This document shows positions 1 to 9,085 of a stretch of 17,718 bases of DNA, piece after piece (the stretch's first letter is position 1; the number at the start of each line of letters is the position of its first letter). Position numbers and translations under genes: made by a program. Below the pieces are notes generated by a model, which worked only from the letters and a program-made list of their open reading frames with translations, made no database searches and was not told the DNA's origin. The DNA lies in NCBI GenBank assembly GCA_047620505.1, contig JBLHKS010000146.1, positions 1 through 17,718 on the forward strand, given 5' to 3'. The stretch is from JBLHKS01 sp047620505. GTDB taxonomy: Bacteria; Verrucomicrobiota; Verrucomicrobiia; Verrucomicrobiales; DEV007.

Positions 1-63
1 GGGCGCTGGAGTCGCAGGTGCGGGCGCTGGAGTCGCAGGTGCGGGCGCTGGAGTCGCAGGTGC
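1..63. repeat. Three perfect copies of a 21-bp tandem repeat (7-residue Pro/Ala/Thr linker)
   Basis: The unit GGGCGCTGGAGTCGCAGGTGC occurs at 1-21, 22-42 and 43-63 without a mismatch and may continue to the left of the window. Read on the minus strand it encodes a PATPAPA-type heptad inside the SurA-like protein, probably an extended flexible linker. Identical third positions indicate recent slippage or recombination, so copy number may vary between strains. Confidence 0.95.
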
Positions 64-915
64 GGTTTCGGTCCCGGTTCCCAAGTTGAACTGTTCGAAC
101 CCTGGCAAATTACCCAAGCCGGAAGGATTGAATCCAGCTCCCGGAACCGGCTTCGGTTCAGGTTTCGGCGGAAGCGTCAGCATCACGTAATCGAAGGCGC
201 GCTTCTCGATCGACTGGAAGCCCTCTTTGTTCTCCTCGTAATATGCGTTGATCGCTTCTTCGGAGATTTCGATATCCTTTTCGTAGTCCTCGCGCTTCAA
301 GAAGACCTCGTAAGCAGTAAATTCCTCGTAACTCTGCTCGTAACTTTGATCGACCTGCCATTGAGTCGGCTTCATCCCGGCACCGAGCAACTGCTTGAGT
401 TTATGGAGCGTCAGAAGATCTCCAACGACTTGCTCGACGTCCTGGCGACGAACACTGCCGTTAAGTCGAAGGAAAGAATCGAGCTCAGACTCGCTGAACA
501 CACCTTCCTGATCGACGAACGCCGGGAGCGACTTGAGTTTCGCATTAATTTCCTCGGGAGAAGGTTCGACACCGAGTCGAGTCGCCTCATTGCGAAGAAT
601 GACCAGTCGAGTCACGAAACCTGTGCGGTCAGATCCGAAAGCCTCGTTTGGACGATTGCCGTACATCTCATAAGCAAAAATCTCTAGCTCGGTTGGTTCG
701 TAGCTAGTTTTCCCCCTCTGACCAAGACTCTGGGCAAGGGTGAATTGTTTCGCCAGTTTTGAGACTTCACCCACACTGAATTTCTCTCCGTCTACCGTCA
801 AAAGCACCTGATTCTGGGTCTTTTCGCCCGTGCCAAACCAAACCATGGCGATGCAGATTACAGTGGCGACAACGATGAGAAGCGACTTCTGGGCTTTTCG
901 CATTGAGGAGAGCAT
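1..915 (-). CDS. Membrane-anchored SurA/PpiD-like periplasmic folding factor, 5' part (C-terminus beyond the window)
   Basis: The first 305 codons are visible and remain open to the window edge. The product starts with a short basic segment and one hydrophobic helix (about residues 9-26), so it is probably anchored in the inner membrane and faces the periplasm. Residues about 35-190 have the all-helical character of the SurA N-terminal chaperone domain, including 'VDGEKFSVGEV' and 'LGVEPSPEEINAKL'. A helical stretch follows ('ISEEAINAYYEENKEGF'), then 'KRAFDYVMLTLPPKP', which resembles the entry to a PpiC/parvulin domain. A Pro/Ala linker is encoded at the very edge. In this family such proteins help fold exported or outer-membrane proteins. 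ATG at 915 is the first start after an in-frame stop; a second ATG lies four codons in (903), and neither has a clear Shine-Dalgarno. The gene lies 165 bp downstream of the coiled-coil/TPR gene on the same strand. Whether an active isomerase domain follows cannot be seen. Confidence 0.75.
   Translation of the reverse strand, partial: MLSSMRKAQKSLLIVVATVICIAMVWFGTGEKTQNQVLLTVDGEKFSVGEVSKLAKQFTLAQSLGQRGKTSYEPTELEIFAYEMYGNRPNEAFGSDRTGFVTRLVILRNEATRLGVEPSPEEINAKLKSLPAFVDQEGVFSESELDSFLRLNGSVRRQDVEQVVGDLLTLHKLKQLLGAGMKPTQWQVDQSYEQSYEEFTAYEVFLKREDYEKDIEISEEAINAYYEENKEGFQSIEKRAFDYVMLTLPPKPEPKPVPGAGFNPSGLGNLPGFEQFNLGTGTETAPATPAPAPATPAPAPATPAP
386..395. repeat. Palindrome variant AGCAACTGCT
   Basis: One-base variant of the recurring word AGCAGCTGCT. 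It lies in the SurA-like gene and is read on the minus strand as codons for Gln-Leu-Leu. Confidence 0.5.
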
Positions 916-931
916 ATCAGTAAATCAGTAA
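916..931. repeat. Tandem pair of ATCAGTAA directly upstream of the SurA-like start
   Basis: Two adjacent copies of ATCAGTAA occupy 916-923 and 924-931, ending at the base before the minus-strand ATG (915). On the transcript they would sit where a ribosome-binding site is expected, and no Shine-Dalgarno is present there. They could be a small operator or simple slippage; the sequence does not decide. Confidence 0.5.
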
Positions 932-1080
932 ACGGTGTAAAGTTGTCAGTGGACGGTTTTCCAAGGGTAAATTCGTGGAGGGCAGAATCTGTAGCCTGAG
1001 TAAAAGTGAAGTCCAGCAAGGCCTTTGTGAATTCACACAAAACCCCAACTGCTCACCTGCAAGGCTGATCGCCGAATCGC

Positions 1081-3831
1081 TCAGCCGTTCAAAAACTGCT
1101 CCATCGCGGAGTCGCGCGCGGCCCCGTTCTGAAGCGCTTTCAGATAGAACTGATTGGCAAGATCTTTAGAAGGTTCGTCGCGAGTTGCGTAAAGAACGGC
1201 GAGATTAAAATGTGCGTCAGCGTGCTCAGGATCGACCTCGATCGCGCTCTTGAACTCGGTTTCGGCCTTAACACCGAAACCGCGCTGGCTGGCGATCAAT
1301 CCGATGTAATTGTGCGCGTTGGCATGGCCGCCCTGGTATTTGATGCACTCGCCGAAAGCCTCCATCGCCTCGCTGAGCTCCCCTTCTTTAAAGCGAACCA
1401 CGCCGAGATAATAATGAGCCGCAGCGCAGTCGGCGCGATGCGCAATCGCCCGCTCGAACTGAATCGCCGCCTGCCGAAGGTCGCCTCGTCTGATTTGAAT
1501 CACACCGAGATTGCAGAGGGCAAAAATGTTATGCCCGTCAAATTTCAGCACCTGCTCGTAGCTCCTTTGAGCGCTCGCGTACTCGCCCTGTGAAAAATCG
1601 TAGTTCGCCGCCTTCGCGAGCCGGGTGATCCGAGTCGCTTCGGTTTCTCCGCGACTATCGCCAGTTCCGGGCTTCTTGGCAGTCCCCGTGCCAGTTCCAG
1701 CAGCTGCTAGCGCGGCTCCGTCTTTCGGAGTCTCCTGGCGAACGCCGAATCCACCCGGAATCTCAATCAAATCCATCGCGCCGAGCGATTCGATCAGCTT
1801 AACATCATCGGGATTCCGGAACATCTCCAATTCATCTTCTGAGAACTCAAAACGCTGACCAGAGGTGATAATGTTAAGCTCGTTCACCATCCGAGCGCTC
1901 GTCTGATCGAGCTTCTGCAGTTCGTCGAGAACGATATCGCGCGACTGCTGAAGTTTGGCCTGTTTGGCCAGCTGACGACGGATGATTCCGCGAAGAAGAT
2001 CGTTCTCCTCTCCAGAATGGCCCAGCATCACGACCTGCTCCCGGGCATCGGCCATCTGCTCGTCCATTTGAGCCATCTGCTTCTGCGCTTCTCCCAAATC
2101 GGTGGCGCTCGCCTTCAATTCGTTTCTCAAACTGTCCCGCTCCTTGGTCAGGCCCGCGAGCGCCTTGGTCGCGCCCTCAAGCTCGGCGGTCTTGTTATCC
2201 AGGGCACCCAACATCGTCGCCAGCTTGCCGTTGAGCTCTTCAACCCGCTCCTGATAGAGGTCGTTGTCTTCCTGCAACTCCTGACGCTCGTCCTGGATCG
2301 TCTTCAACTGACGCTGAAAAGATGCAATCTGAACCTTGTAATTTCCCTCTTTCTTGGTGAGCGCCGTGACCTGGTCCTGAAGCTCGGTCAATTCCTTCTG
2401 CCACTTGCGCTTCGCGGCGATCATCTCTTTTACGTCGCCGTCGATCTGTTCGTTGGCACCCGCGAGAATCGCCATCTCATCCAAATCCTGTTGCAGCTGA
2501 TTTCGCTGCTTCACCAACGCGTTGCGTTCCGCGAGTAAATTTGTGTTGTCCTGGGCCATGATATCCCGCTCTTTTTCCAAGTCGGCGACATTCGTCCTCA
2601 GCGCCTGCATCGCCGTCTGAGCTTTGTCCAGTTCGGTCAGAAGCTTCTTATTCTGCTCGCTCAGCTCGCCATTCTTCGTGAGTTCGGCGGTCAGCTTTGC
2701 GGTGAGCGCTTTCCGTTCTTCTTCCGCTTTCTTCGCAGCGGCGTCCATCGCAGCGACTTTCTCCGTAGCCTCACCCAGATCGGAAGCCATTTTCTCCGTC
2801 CCGGCGTCAGCCATTTTCTTAAGCGCGTCCCGCTCAGCGGCGATTTTATCCCGCTCGTCCTTCATTTTCTTCGCTTCTTTGGCGAAACCAGTCCGTTCCG
2901 CTTTTTCAGCGGCGAGCTCCTCCTTCGTCTTCGCAAGTTCCGCCAACGCGGCCGCCTGCTGCTCGGTCATCCCGTTGCCTGCCTTGGCCATCGCGGCACT
3001 CTCATTCCGAAGCTTCGCGGCTTCGGCTTTTGCGAGCTTCAACTCCTCAAAAATCTTAATGGCTTGATCGTTGGCTGCCGTCAGTTCCTCGGCTGCCTTC
3101 TGAAGCTGTGCTTGCAGTTTTGCGACCTGATCGGTTCCCATTGTCTGGGCCTTTTGCAAATCAGCCACCATTCCAGCGAGCTGAGTCCGAATATTCTGCT
3201 CAACTGTCTGCGCCTGAATCAGCTGCTGTTGCAGTCCTCCGATCTGCTGTTCCCGGCCAACAATCTGCTGCTTCAGCCGATTGTTTTCGCCATTCAACCG
3301 ATCCAGCTCAGCCTGCATCCGGTCTAACGGCAGGTTCTGGTTTGCCAAGTTCGGAGCGGCCGCAGGCGGCACCGGCACCGGCATCGGTCCTGGTCCAAGA
3401 TCGCCACCACGCCGAATAGGATCTGGGGGAACGGCTCTCGCATCTGGCTCTGCAAGCAGCCCGGGCCCTCGACCCGGCGAGGGTTTCGGCAATTTGTCGA
3501 GTTCACTTGGGTTGCTCACTTCCAAGCGCGAGTGAACGACGTGAATCTTGTCTAGAAGATCCTTCCGACGCCAATCCACCATTTCCGGCTTCCAGGTCGG
3601 ATGTGTCCGAGCGATGTAATCAAAAAGCTTCTGGGCCTCGCGGAATTTCGTCAGCGCGAGGAGATCTTCCTTCGTCTTCACCTGATCCTCGCCTTCCCGC
3701 ATCAAAAGATATGCCTGAAGCCAGAAATCTGAGGGGTCTTCCGCCGTCCCTTGAGCTGGGAGGTTACACGAGAATGCTAAAACCAAGATGCCCGAGACGA
3801 GCCCTTTCCAGATGCGTGTGGTGAATTTCAT
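1081..3831 (-). CDS. Exported coiled-coil protein with C-terminal TPR repeats
   Basis: A 916-residue protein. It begins with a signal peptide (basic start, hydrophobic core about residues 9-22, likely cleavage near 'NLPAQG'); a Cys at the end of the core does not fit a standard lipobox well. Residues about 30-110 are helical, followed by a Pro/Gly-rich linker (about 118-165). A very long heptad-rich coiled coil fills about 170-680, dense in Glu, Lys, Gln, Ala and Leu. After a Gly/Thr/Lys-rich hinge, residues about 745-910 form four to five TPR units (for example 'ALCNLGVIQIRRGDLRQAAIQFERAI'-like helices ending in 'DPEHADAHFNLAVLYATRDEP'). This suggests a periplasmic scaffold that spans distance and binds partners through the TPRs. 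The ATG at 3831 has a good purine-rich ribosome site (AAGGAAGGAAGGAC). It is followed on the same strand by the SurA-like gene, so a role in envelope protein assembly is possible, but no enzymatic function is visible. Confidence 0.85.
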   Translation of the reverse strand: MKFTTRIWKGLVSGILVLAFSCNLPAQGTAEDPSDFWLQAYLLMREGEDQVKTKEDLLALTKFREAQKLFDYIARTHPTWKPEMVDWRRKDLLDKIHVVHSRLEVSNPSELDKLPKPSPGRGPGLLAEPDARAVPPDPIRRGGDLGPGPMPVPVPPAAAPNLANQNLPLDRMQAELDRLNGENNRLKQQIVGREQQIGGLQQQLIQAQTVEQNIRTQLAGMVADLQKAQTMGTDQVAKLQAQLQKAAEELTAANDQAIKIFEELKLAKAEAAKLRNESAAMAKAGNGMTEQQAAALAELAKTKEELAAEKAERTGFAKEAKKMKDERDKIAAERDALKKMADAGTEKMASDLGEATEKVAAMDAAAKKAEEERKALTAKLTAELTKNGELSEQNKKLLTELDKAQTAMQALRTNVADLEKERDIMAQDNTNLLAERNALVKQRNQLQQDLDEMAILAGANEQIDGDVKEMIAAKRKWQKELTELQDQVTALTKKEGNYKVQIASFQRQLKTIQDERQELQEDNDLYQERVEELNGKLATMLGALDNKTAELEGATKALAGLTKERDSLRNELKASATDLGEAQKQMAQMDEQMADAREQVVMLGHSGEENDLLRGIIRRQLAKQAKLQQSRDIVLDELQKLDQTSARMVNELNIITSGQRFEFSEDELEMFRNPDDVKLIESLGAMDLIEIPGGFGVRQETPKDGAALAAAGTGTGTAKKPGTGDSRGETEATRITRLAKAANYDFSQGEYASAQRSYEQVLKFDGHNIFALCNLGVIQIRRGDLRQAAIQFERAIAHRADCAAAHYYLGVVRFKEGELSEAMEAFGECIKYQGGHANAHNYIGLIASQRGFGVKAETEFKSAIEVDPEHADAHFNLAVLYATRDEPSKDLANQFYLKALQNGAARDSAMEQFLNG
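1699..1708. repeat. Palindrome AGCAGCTGCT (site 1)
   Basis: Exact copy of the recurring 10-bp palindrome, inside the coiled-coil/TPR gene, read on the minus strand as Ala-Ala-Ala (GCA GCT GCT). Confidence 0.9.
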
Positions 3832-4107
3832 GTCCTGTCCTTCCTTCCTTTTCTGCTGCGGTAAGTTTTAAAAAAACCAGCCTCATCAAAAAGGCAAACG
3901 TGGGTTTTGAATCGGGAGTCCCCCCCAGGGTCTCCGTGTGAGGGCGGTTTTTACCACAGCTTCAAAATAATGTCTCCAAAAAAGTTCACGCCAGGATACC
4001 CGGATCTCGACAGCTGAACCGGTTACGCCGACTTTCCTTCGCGGAATAACCGCTTGCGAGATCTCGGCAAACTCATAGATTCGCGAGCGTTTTGAGCCTT
4101 TCGCTCC
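3832..4107. promoter_or_regulatory. Divergent intergenic region with three short palindromes
   Basis: This 276-bp gap separates the minus-strand coiled-coil/TPR gene from the plus-strand HNH gene, so it should hold promoters for both. No convincing -35/-10 pair was found. On the HNH side there are three perfect palindromes within 56 bp: CAGCTG (4011-4016), AACCGGTT (4017-4024) and CGAGATCTCG (4057-4066). The last is extended by TTGC and GGCAA flanks with one bulged base. These are candidate operator sites; short palindromes also arise by chance in GC-rich DNA. Confidence 0.3.
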
Positions 4108-4731
4108 GTGAGCGCCTCTACCCTCAACCACCCGGTCCTTGTTTTGAACCGGCTTTGGCAACCGGTCAATATCTGTTCGGCCCGCCGCGCATTTTCTCTG
4201 CTTTACCTCGGCCACGCCCAGGTCGTCCACACCGACGAGGAGGATAATTTCTTCACCCACGACATCGAATCGTGGATGTCCACAACTCGGGACGCCAAGA
4301 ATATGGAAGTCGTCCGGACGATCTCCTGCACCTTCGGCCTCCCCGCGATCATCGTGCTCCAACTCTTCGATCGCATGCCGAAGAAGGACGTGAAATTCAC
4401 TCGCCAGAACATTTTCGAACGGGACGACCACGAATGTCAGTACTGCGGTAAAAACTTCGAAATCAAGGAGTTGAACCTCGATCACGTCGTTCCGCGCGAC
4501 AAAGGCGGGAAAAACAGCTGGGAAAACATCGTCACCAGCTGCATTCGCTGCAACACGCGCAAAGCCAACAAGTTACCGCACGAAGCCCGGATGTTTCCGC
4601 GCAAAGAGCCCAAGGCCCCGACCTGGCGACCGTTCATGTGCCTCGCGGAGAAGAGCGTTCGCCGAATGGCGCACCCGAGCTGGCGACATTTTCTCGATCT
4701 GGAGCGCGCGAACGTAGAAGTCAGCCACTAA
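4108..4731 (+). CDS. HNH endonuclease family protein (COG1403 type)
   Basis: A 207-residue protein. The N-terminal part ('LNHPVLVLNRLWQPVNICSARRAFSLL') matches the conserved opening of a widespread bacterial HNH family whose cellular role is unsettled. The nuclease module is at residues about 100-155: CxxC at C110/C113, the catalytic Asp-His at D125/H126, N140, and a second CxxC at C145/C148 followed by N149. The four cysteines would hold a structural zinc and H126 is the expected general base. The start is GTG at 4108; an in-frame stop at 4093 excludes a longer form and no nearby ATG exists. No clear Shine-Dalgarno precedes it. The gene converges on argS and stands alone as a transcription unit. 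Nothing marks it as part of a restriction system or a homing intron, so it is better seen as a core gene than as a mobile element. Confidence 0.88.
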   Translation: MSASTLNHPVLVLNRLWQPVNICSARRAFSLLYLGHAQVVHTDEEDNFFTHDIESWMSTTRDAKNMEVVRTISCTFGLPAIIVLQLFDRMPKKDVKFTRQNIFERDDHECQYCGKNFEIKELNLDHVVPRDKGGKNSWENIVTSCIRCNTRKANKLPHEARMFPRKEPKAPTWRPFMCLAEKSVRRMAHPSWRHFLDLERANVEVSH

Positions 4732-4752
4732 ACCAAGTTCGAAGTTTCAAGA

Positions 4753-4780
4753 TTCAAGTTTCAAGCGCTTAAAACTTGAA
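4753..4780. terminator. 28-bp inverted repeat between convergent HNH and argS genes
   Basis: The arms 4753-4766 and 4767-4780 are reverse complements over 14 bases with a single mismatch and no spacer, centred on AAGCGCTT. A stem of TTCAAGTTT/AAACTTGAA can form in RNA from either strand, with A/T-rich flanks on both sides. It lies 21 bp after the HNH stop and 19 bp after the argS stop, where a shared bidirectional terminator is expected. The left arm is built from seven-base units (GTTTCAA, GATTCAA, GTTTCAA at 4744-4764). A true U-run is missing, so terminator function is inferred from position and fold. Confidence 0.55.
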
Positions 4781-4799
4781 CCTGAAAACTGAAAACTTC

Positions 4800-6584
<1,785 letters not shown>

Positions 6585-6776
6585 GTCCGTTTTTGAAGAG
6601 CGCGAAGTCTACGTTCGAGCTTCGATCCGGCAAGTTCTTTGACGACGATCTAAGACATCGACGGGCGATTTCCTCGAAGAGCGGCCGGTTTCGATCGTGG
6701 CTGCGCTCGTTCACGACGGCGGCGATGACCAGAACCAAAGCGGAGATTGAATCGATCGGAATTTCGTGCAACCGTT

Positions 6777-6782
6777 TAGATA
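6777..6782 (+). promoter_or_regulatory. Possible -10 element (TAGATA) of a leaderless vapB transcript
   Basis: TAGATA ends five bases before the antitoxin ATG at 6788, and no Shine-Dalgarno lies between. If it works as a -10 box, transcription would begin at or next to the start codon. No good -35 box was found 17 bp upstream, so this is tentative. The rest of the 203-bp argS-vapB gap shows nothing else recognisable. Confidence 0.25.
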
Positions 6783-6787
6783 TCGAC

Positions 6788-7000
6788 ATGGCTGCCTTTA
6801 CCGTTTCACCAAAATACCAAGTCGTCACCCCGAAGGAAGTGCGGGAAGGCCTCGCGATCGCGCCAGGCGACAAAATCGAAGTCATCCAACTTGAAGGCCG
6901 GATCGAGCTGGTTCCCGTGCCACCGATGGAATCGCTTGAGGGATCTCTGAAAGGGGTGAAGAACACTTTTGAGCGCGAAGACGACCGATGCCTGCCGTAG
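6788..7000 (+). CDS. vapB: VapB-type antitoxin, AbrB/SpoVT fold
   Basis: A 70-residue protein. Residues about 4-45 match the AbrB/MazE swapped-hairpin DNA-binding domain: 'VSPKYQVVTPKEVREGL' followed by 'PGDKIEVIQLEGRIELVPV'. The charged C-terminal tail (about 46-70) would wrap the toxin. In this class the antitoxin neutralises the toxin and, with it, represses its own promoter. The reading frame stays open upstream for about 390 bases, but only this ATG gives a protein of family length and domain start. It overlaps the toxin gene by 13 bases, which ties their translation. It is divergent from argS. The family could equally be labelled MazE-like; the PIN-domain partner argues for VapB. Confidence 0.85.
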   Translation: MAAFTVSPKYQVVTPKEVREGLAIAPGDKIEVIQLEGRIELVPVPPMESLEGSLKGVKNTFEREDDRCLP

Positions 7001-7380
7001 TTGATTCTTCAGGCTGGATTGAGTTTTTCACCGGCGGCCCGAACAGCGAACAGTTCAAATCCGCAATCCAAGCCGTTGAAGAATTGATCGTCCCGGCAAT
7101 CTCCATCACCGAAGTCTATCGATGGGTGATGCGTGAGGCCTCCACGACAGAGGCGCTCACTGTCGCTGCGGCGATGAAGCAGGGCAAAGGCGTTCCGCTC
7201 GACGACCGCCTGGCGATCATCGCCGCCGAAATCAGCCGCCGGCATCAACTCCGCCTTGCCGACGGAATCATCTACGCCACGGCGCGTGATTCGTCAGCGG
7301 AATTGCTGACGCAGGATGCTGATCTCGAAGGTCTGCCCGGAGTTCACTACATTCCTCACCCGGACCGCGGATCCGCTTAG
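6988..7380 (+). CDS. vapC: VapC-type PIN-domain ribonuclease toxin
   Basis: A 130-residue PIN-domain protein. The acidic residues that bind Mg/Mn in this family are present: D6 in 'VVDSSGWIEFF', E42 in 'ITEVYRW', D92 in 'LADGIIYATA', and D110/D112 in 'LTQDADLEGL'. VapC toxins are site-specific RNases that cut tRNA or rRNA when free of antitoxin. Length is normal and the catalytic set is intact, so it is probably functional. The ATG at 6988 lies inside the last codons of the antitoxin gene, so translation is likely coupled. The pair sits between argS and gnd without repeats or integrase remnants. Neither gene carries the AGCAGCTGCT word found in most neighbours, which would fit later arrival, although both are short. 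Confidence 0.9.
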   Translation: MPAVVDSSGWIEFFTGGPNSEQFKSAIQAVEELIVPAISITEVYRWVMREASTTEALTVAAAMKQGKGVPLDDRLAIIAAEISRRHQLRLADGIIYATARDSSAELLTQDADLEGLPGVHYIPHPDRGSA

Positions 7381-7423
7381 CGAATCACGAATCCAATTCA
7401 GCGCACCGACTCTCGCCCGACCC

Positions 7424-7433
7424 AGCAACTGCT
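7424..7433. repeat. Palindrome variant AGCAACTGCT (intergenic)
   Basis: The only member of the palindrome family outside a gene, in the 150-bp gap between vapC and gnd. Nothing else clear is seen in that gap apart from an AT-rich stretch (7501-7513) that could hold a gnd promoter. Confidence 0.5.
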
Positions 7434-7530
7434 GAAGTGTTCTCTAAATTGCCGGTTGCCATCTGGCGATTCGACGCCTGATTCCTGCGCCCCCGTTCCA
7501 ACATTATTTTTTCCTCTCAAGAACACTAAC

Positions 7531-9012
7531 ATGAGCAAAAGCGACTTCGGTTTGATTGGTCTGGCCGTGATGGGCCAGAATCTGGTTTTAAACGTCGAAA
7601 GCCGGGGTTTCCAGGTTTCCGTCTACAACCGCACGACGGAGACGATGGATAAATTCATCGCCGACAACGCAGACAAAAAACTCGTCGGCGAGGAGACCTT
7701 GTCTGGATTCATCGAAAGCATCGAGCGCCCGCGAAAAGTCATGATGCTCGTCAAATCGACCGCCGGTCTCAACCCGAATGATCGCGATGCCGTCGACAAG
7801 GTGATTGCGGACGTCGCCCCGCTTCTGGACGAGGGCGACCTGCTGATCGATGGCGGCAACACTTACTACATCCACACCGAGCGCCGCGCTAATGAGCTCG
7901 AAGACAAAGGAATTCTCTACATCGGCGCTGGCGTTTCCGGCGGCGAAGAAGGCGCTCGCAAAGGCCCGGCGATCATGCCCGGCGGACCGAAGCAAAGCTG
8001 GGAAATGATCCAGCCGATTTTCGAAGCGATCGCGGCCAAAGTCGACGGCGAACCCTGCGTTTCGCACCTCGGCCCGGGCGGCGCCGGCAACTACGTCAAG
8101 ATGGTTCACAACGGCATCGAGTACGGCGACATGCAGCTGATCTGCGAAGCCTACCAGATCTTCAAATCCGCCGGACTTTCCAACGCCGAAATCGGCGAAA
8201 TTTTCGAAACCTGGAACGAAGGCGAACTCGAAAGTTATCTCATCCAGATCACGAGCAAGATTTTCACCGTGTCGGACGACGAGACCGGCAAACTCGTGAT
8301 CGACCTCATCATGGACAAAGCCGGACAGAAGGGAACCGGTGCCTGGACCGTGATGAGCGCGACCGAGCAAGGCGTCGTCGTTTCCACGATCGCAGCCGCT
8401 CTGCAGGCGCGCGGGCTGTCCGCGATGAAGGATCAACGCGTAGCAGCTGCTGGCGTTTTCGAAGGTCCGCAAATCAAGATCGACATCCCGAAAGACGAGC
8501 TCGTTCAGAAAGTCCACGACGCGCTCTACGCCTCGAAAGTCGTCTCCTACGCCCAGGGCCTCGACCTCATCAAGACCGTTGGCGAGCTGGTGAACGAAAA
8601 TCCGAAAAAAGGCGAGCTTGAGAAGGTTGACTGGGACCTCGACTTCGGCGCGATCGCTCGACTCTGGCGCGGCGGCTGCATCATTCGCGCCCGTTTCCTC
8701 AATCGCATCGCCGAGGCCTACGCCCGTGATCCGAACCTGACGAATCTCATGATGGACGACTTCTTCAAAGACGTCCTCCATCGCTCGCAAGCCGCCTGGC
8801 GCGAAGTCGTCGCCCTCGGAATCGTGAACGGAATTCCGGTTCCAGCGTTCTCGGCATCGCTCGGCTACTACGACAGCTACCGTAGCGAAATTCTGCCAGC
8901 GAACTTGCTTCAAGCGCAACGCGACTTCTTCGGTGCCCACACTTACGAGCGGATCGACAAGCCGAAAGGCGAGTGGTTCCACACGCAGTGGCCGGAAGTC
9001 GTCGAAGACTGA
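7531..9012 (+). CDS. gnd: 6-phosphogluconate dehydrogenase, decarboxylating
   Basis: A 493-residue enzyme that oxidises and decarboxylates 6-phosphogluconate to ribulose 5-phosphate in the oxidative pentose phosphate pathway, making NADPH. The Rossmann motif is at residues 10-15 (GLAVMG), and 'NRT' near residue 33 fits NADP preference. The substrate loop 'GAGVSGGEEGARKGP' spans 132-146. The catalytic Lys/Glu pair, seven residues apart in the family, is K190 and E197 in 'KMVHNGIEYGD'. The C-terminal signature 'QAQRDFFGAHTYERID' is present. I chose ATG 7531 over an upstream in-frame start because the protein then begins at the usual place ('MSKSDFGLIGLAVMG'). The Shine-Dalgarno is weak. A 73-bp gap separates it from denD, so it may be first in the operon or a separate unit. 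Confidence 0.97.
   Translation: MSKSDFGLIGLAVMGQNLVLNVESRGFQVSVYNRTTETMDKFIADNADKKLVGEETLSGFIESIERPRKVMMLVKSTAGLNPNDRDAVDKVIADVAPLLDEGDLLIDGGNTYYIHTERRANELEDKGILYIGAGVSGGEEGARKGPAIMPGGPKQSWEMIQPIFEAIAAKVDGEPCVSHLGPGGAGNYVKMVHNGIEYGDMQLICEAYQIFKSAGLSNAEIGEIFETWNEGELESYLIQITSKIFTVSDDETGKLVIDLIMDKAGQKGTGAWTVMSATEQGVVVSTIAAALQARGLSAMKDQRVAAAGVFEGPQIKIDIPKDELVQKVHDALYASKVVSYAQGLDLIKTVGELVNENPKKGELEKVDWDLDFGAIARLWRGGCIIRARFLNRIAEAYARDPNLTNLMMDDFFKDVLHRSQAAWREVVALGIVNGIPVPAFSASLGYYDSYRSEILPANLLQAQRDFFGAHTYERIDKPKGEWFHTQWPEVVED
8442..8451. repeat. Palindrome AGCAGCTGCT (site 4)
   Basis: Exact copy inside gnd, read as Ala-Ala-Ala (GCA GCT GCT). Confidence 0.9.
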
Positions 9013-9085
9013 TTGGACCAAGCCTGAGAGCCTTGCGGGCGAACCGGGATTGATTCGGGCCGATCTTGTTGAAGAGTTCGCGCCA

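Noticed and set aside
1028..1037. GTGAATTCAC palindrome in the gap before the SurA-like gene as an operator
   Set aside because: A single isolated 10-bp palindrome, far from any promoter I can recognise; not enough to call a site.
7456..7530. 25-residue N-terminal extension of Gnd
   Set aside because: The 6-phosphogluconate dehydrogenase Rossmann fold normally starts within the first ten residues, which fits ATG 7531.
8933..9085. 51-residue N-terminal extension of the denD-like protein
   Set aside because: It overlaps the end of gnd in another frame and is low-complexity Ser/Arg/Lys; the nucleotide-binding fold begins at ATG 9086.
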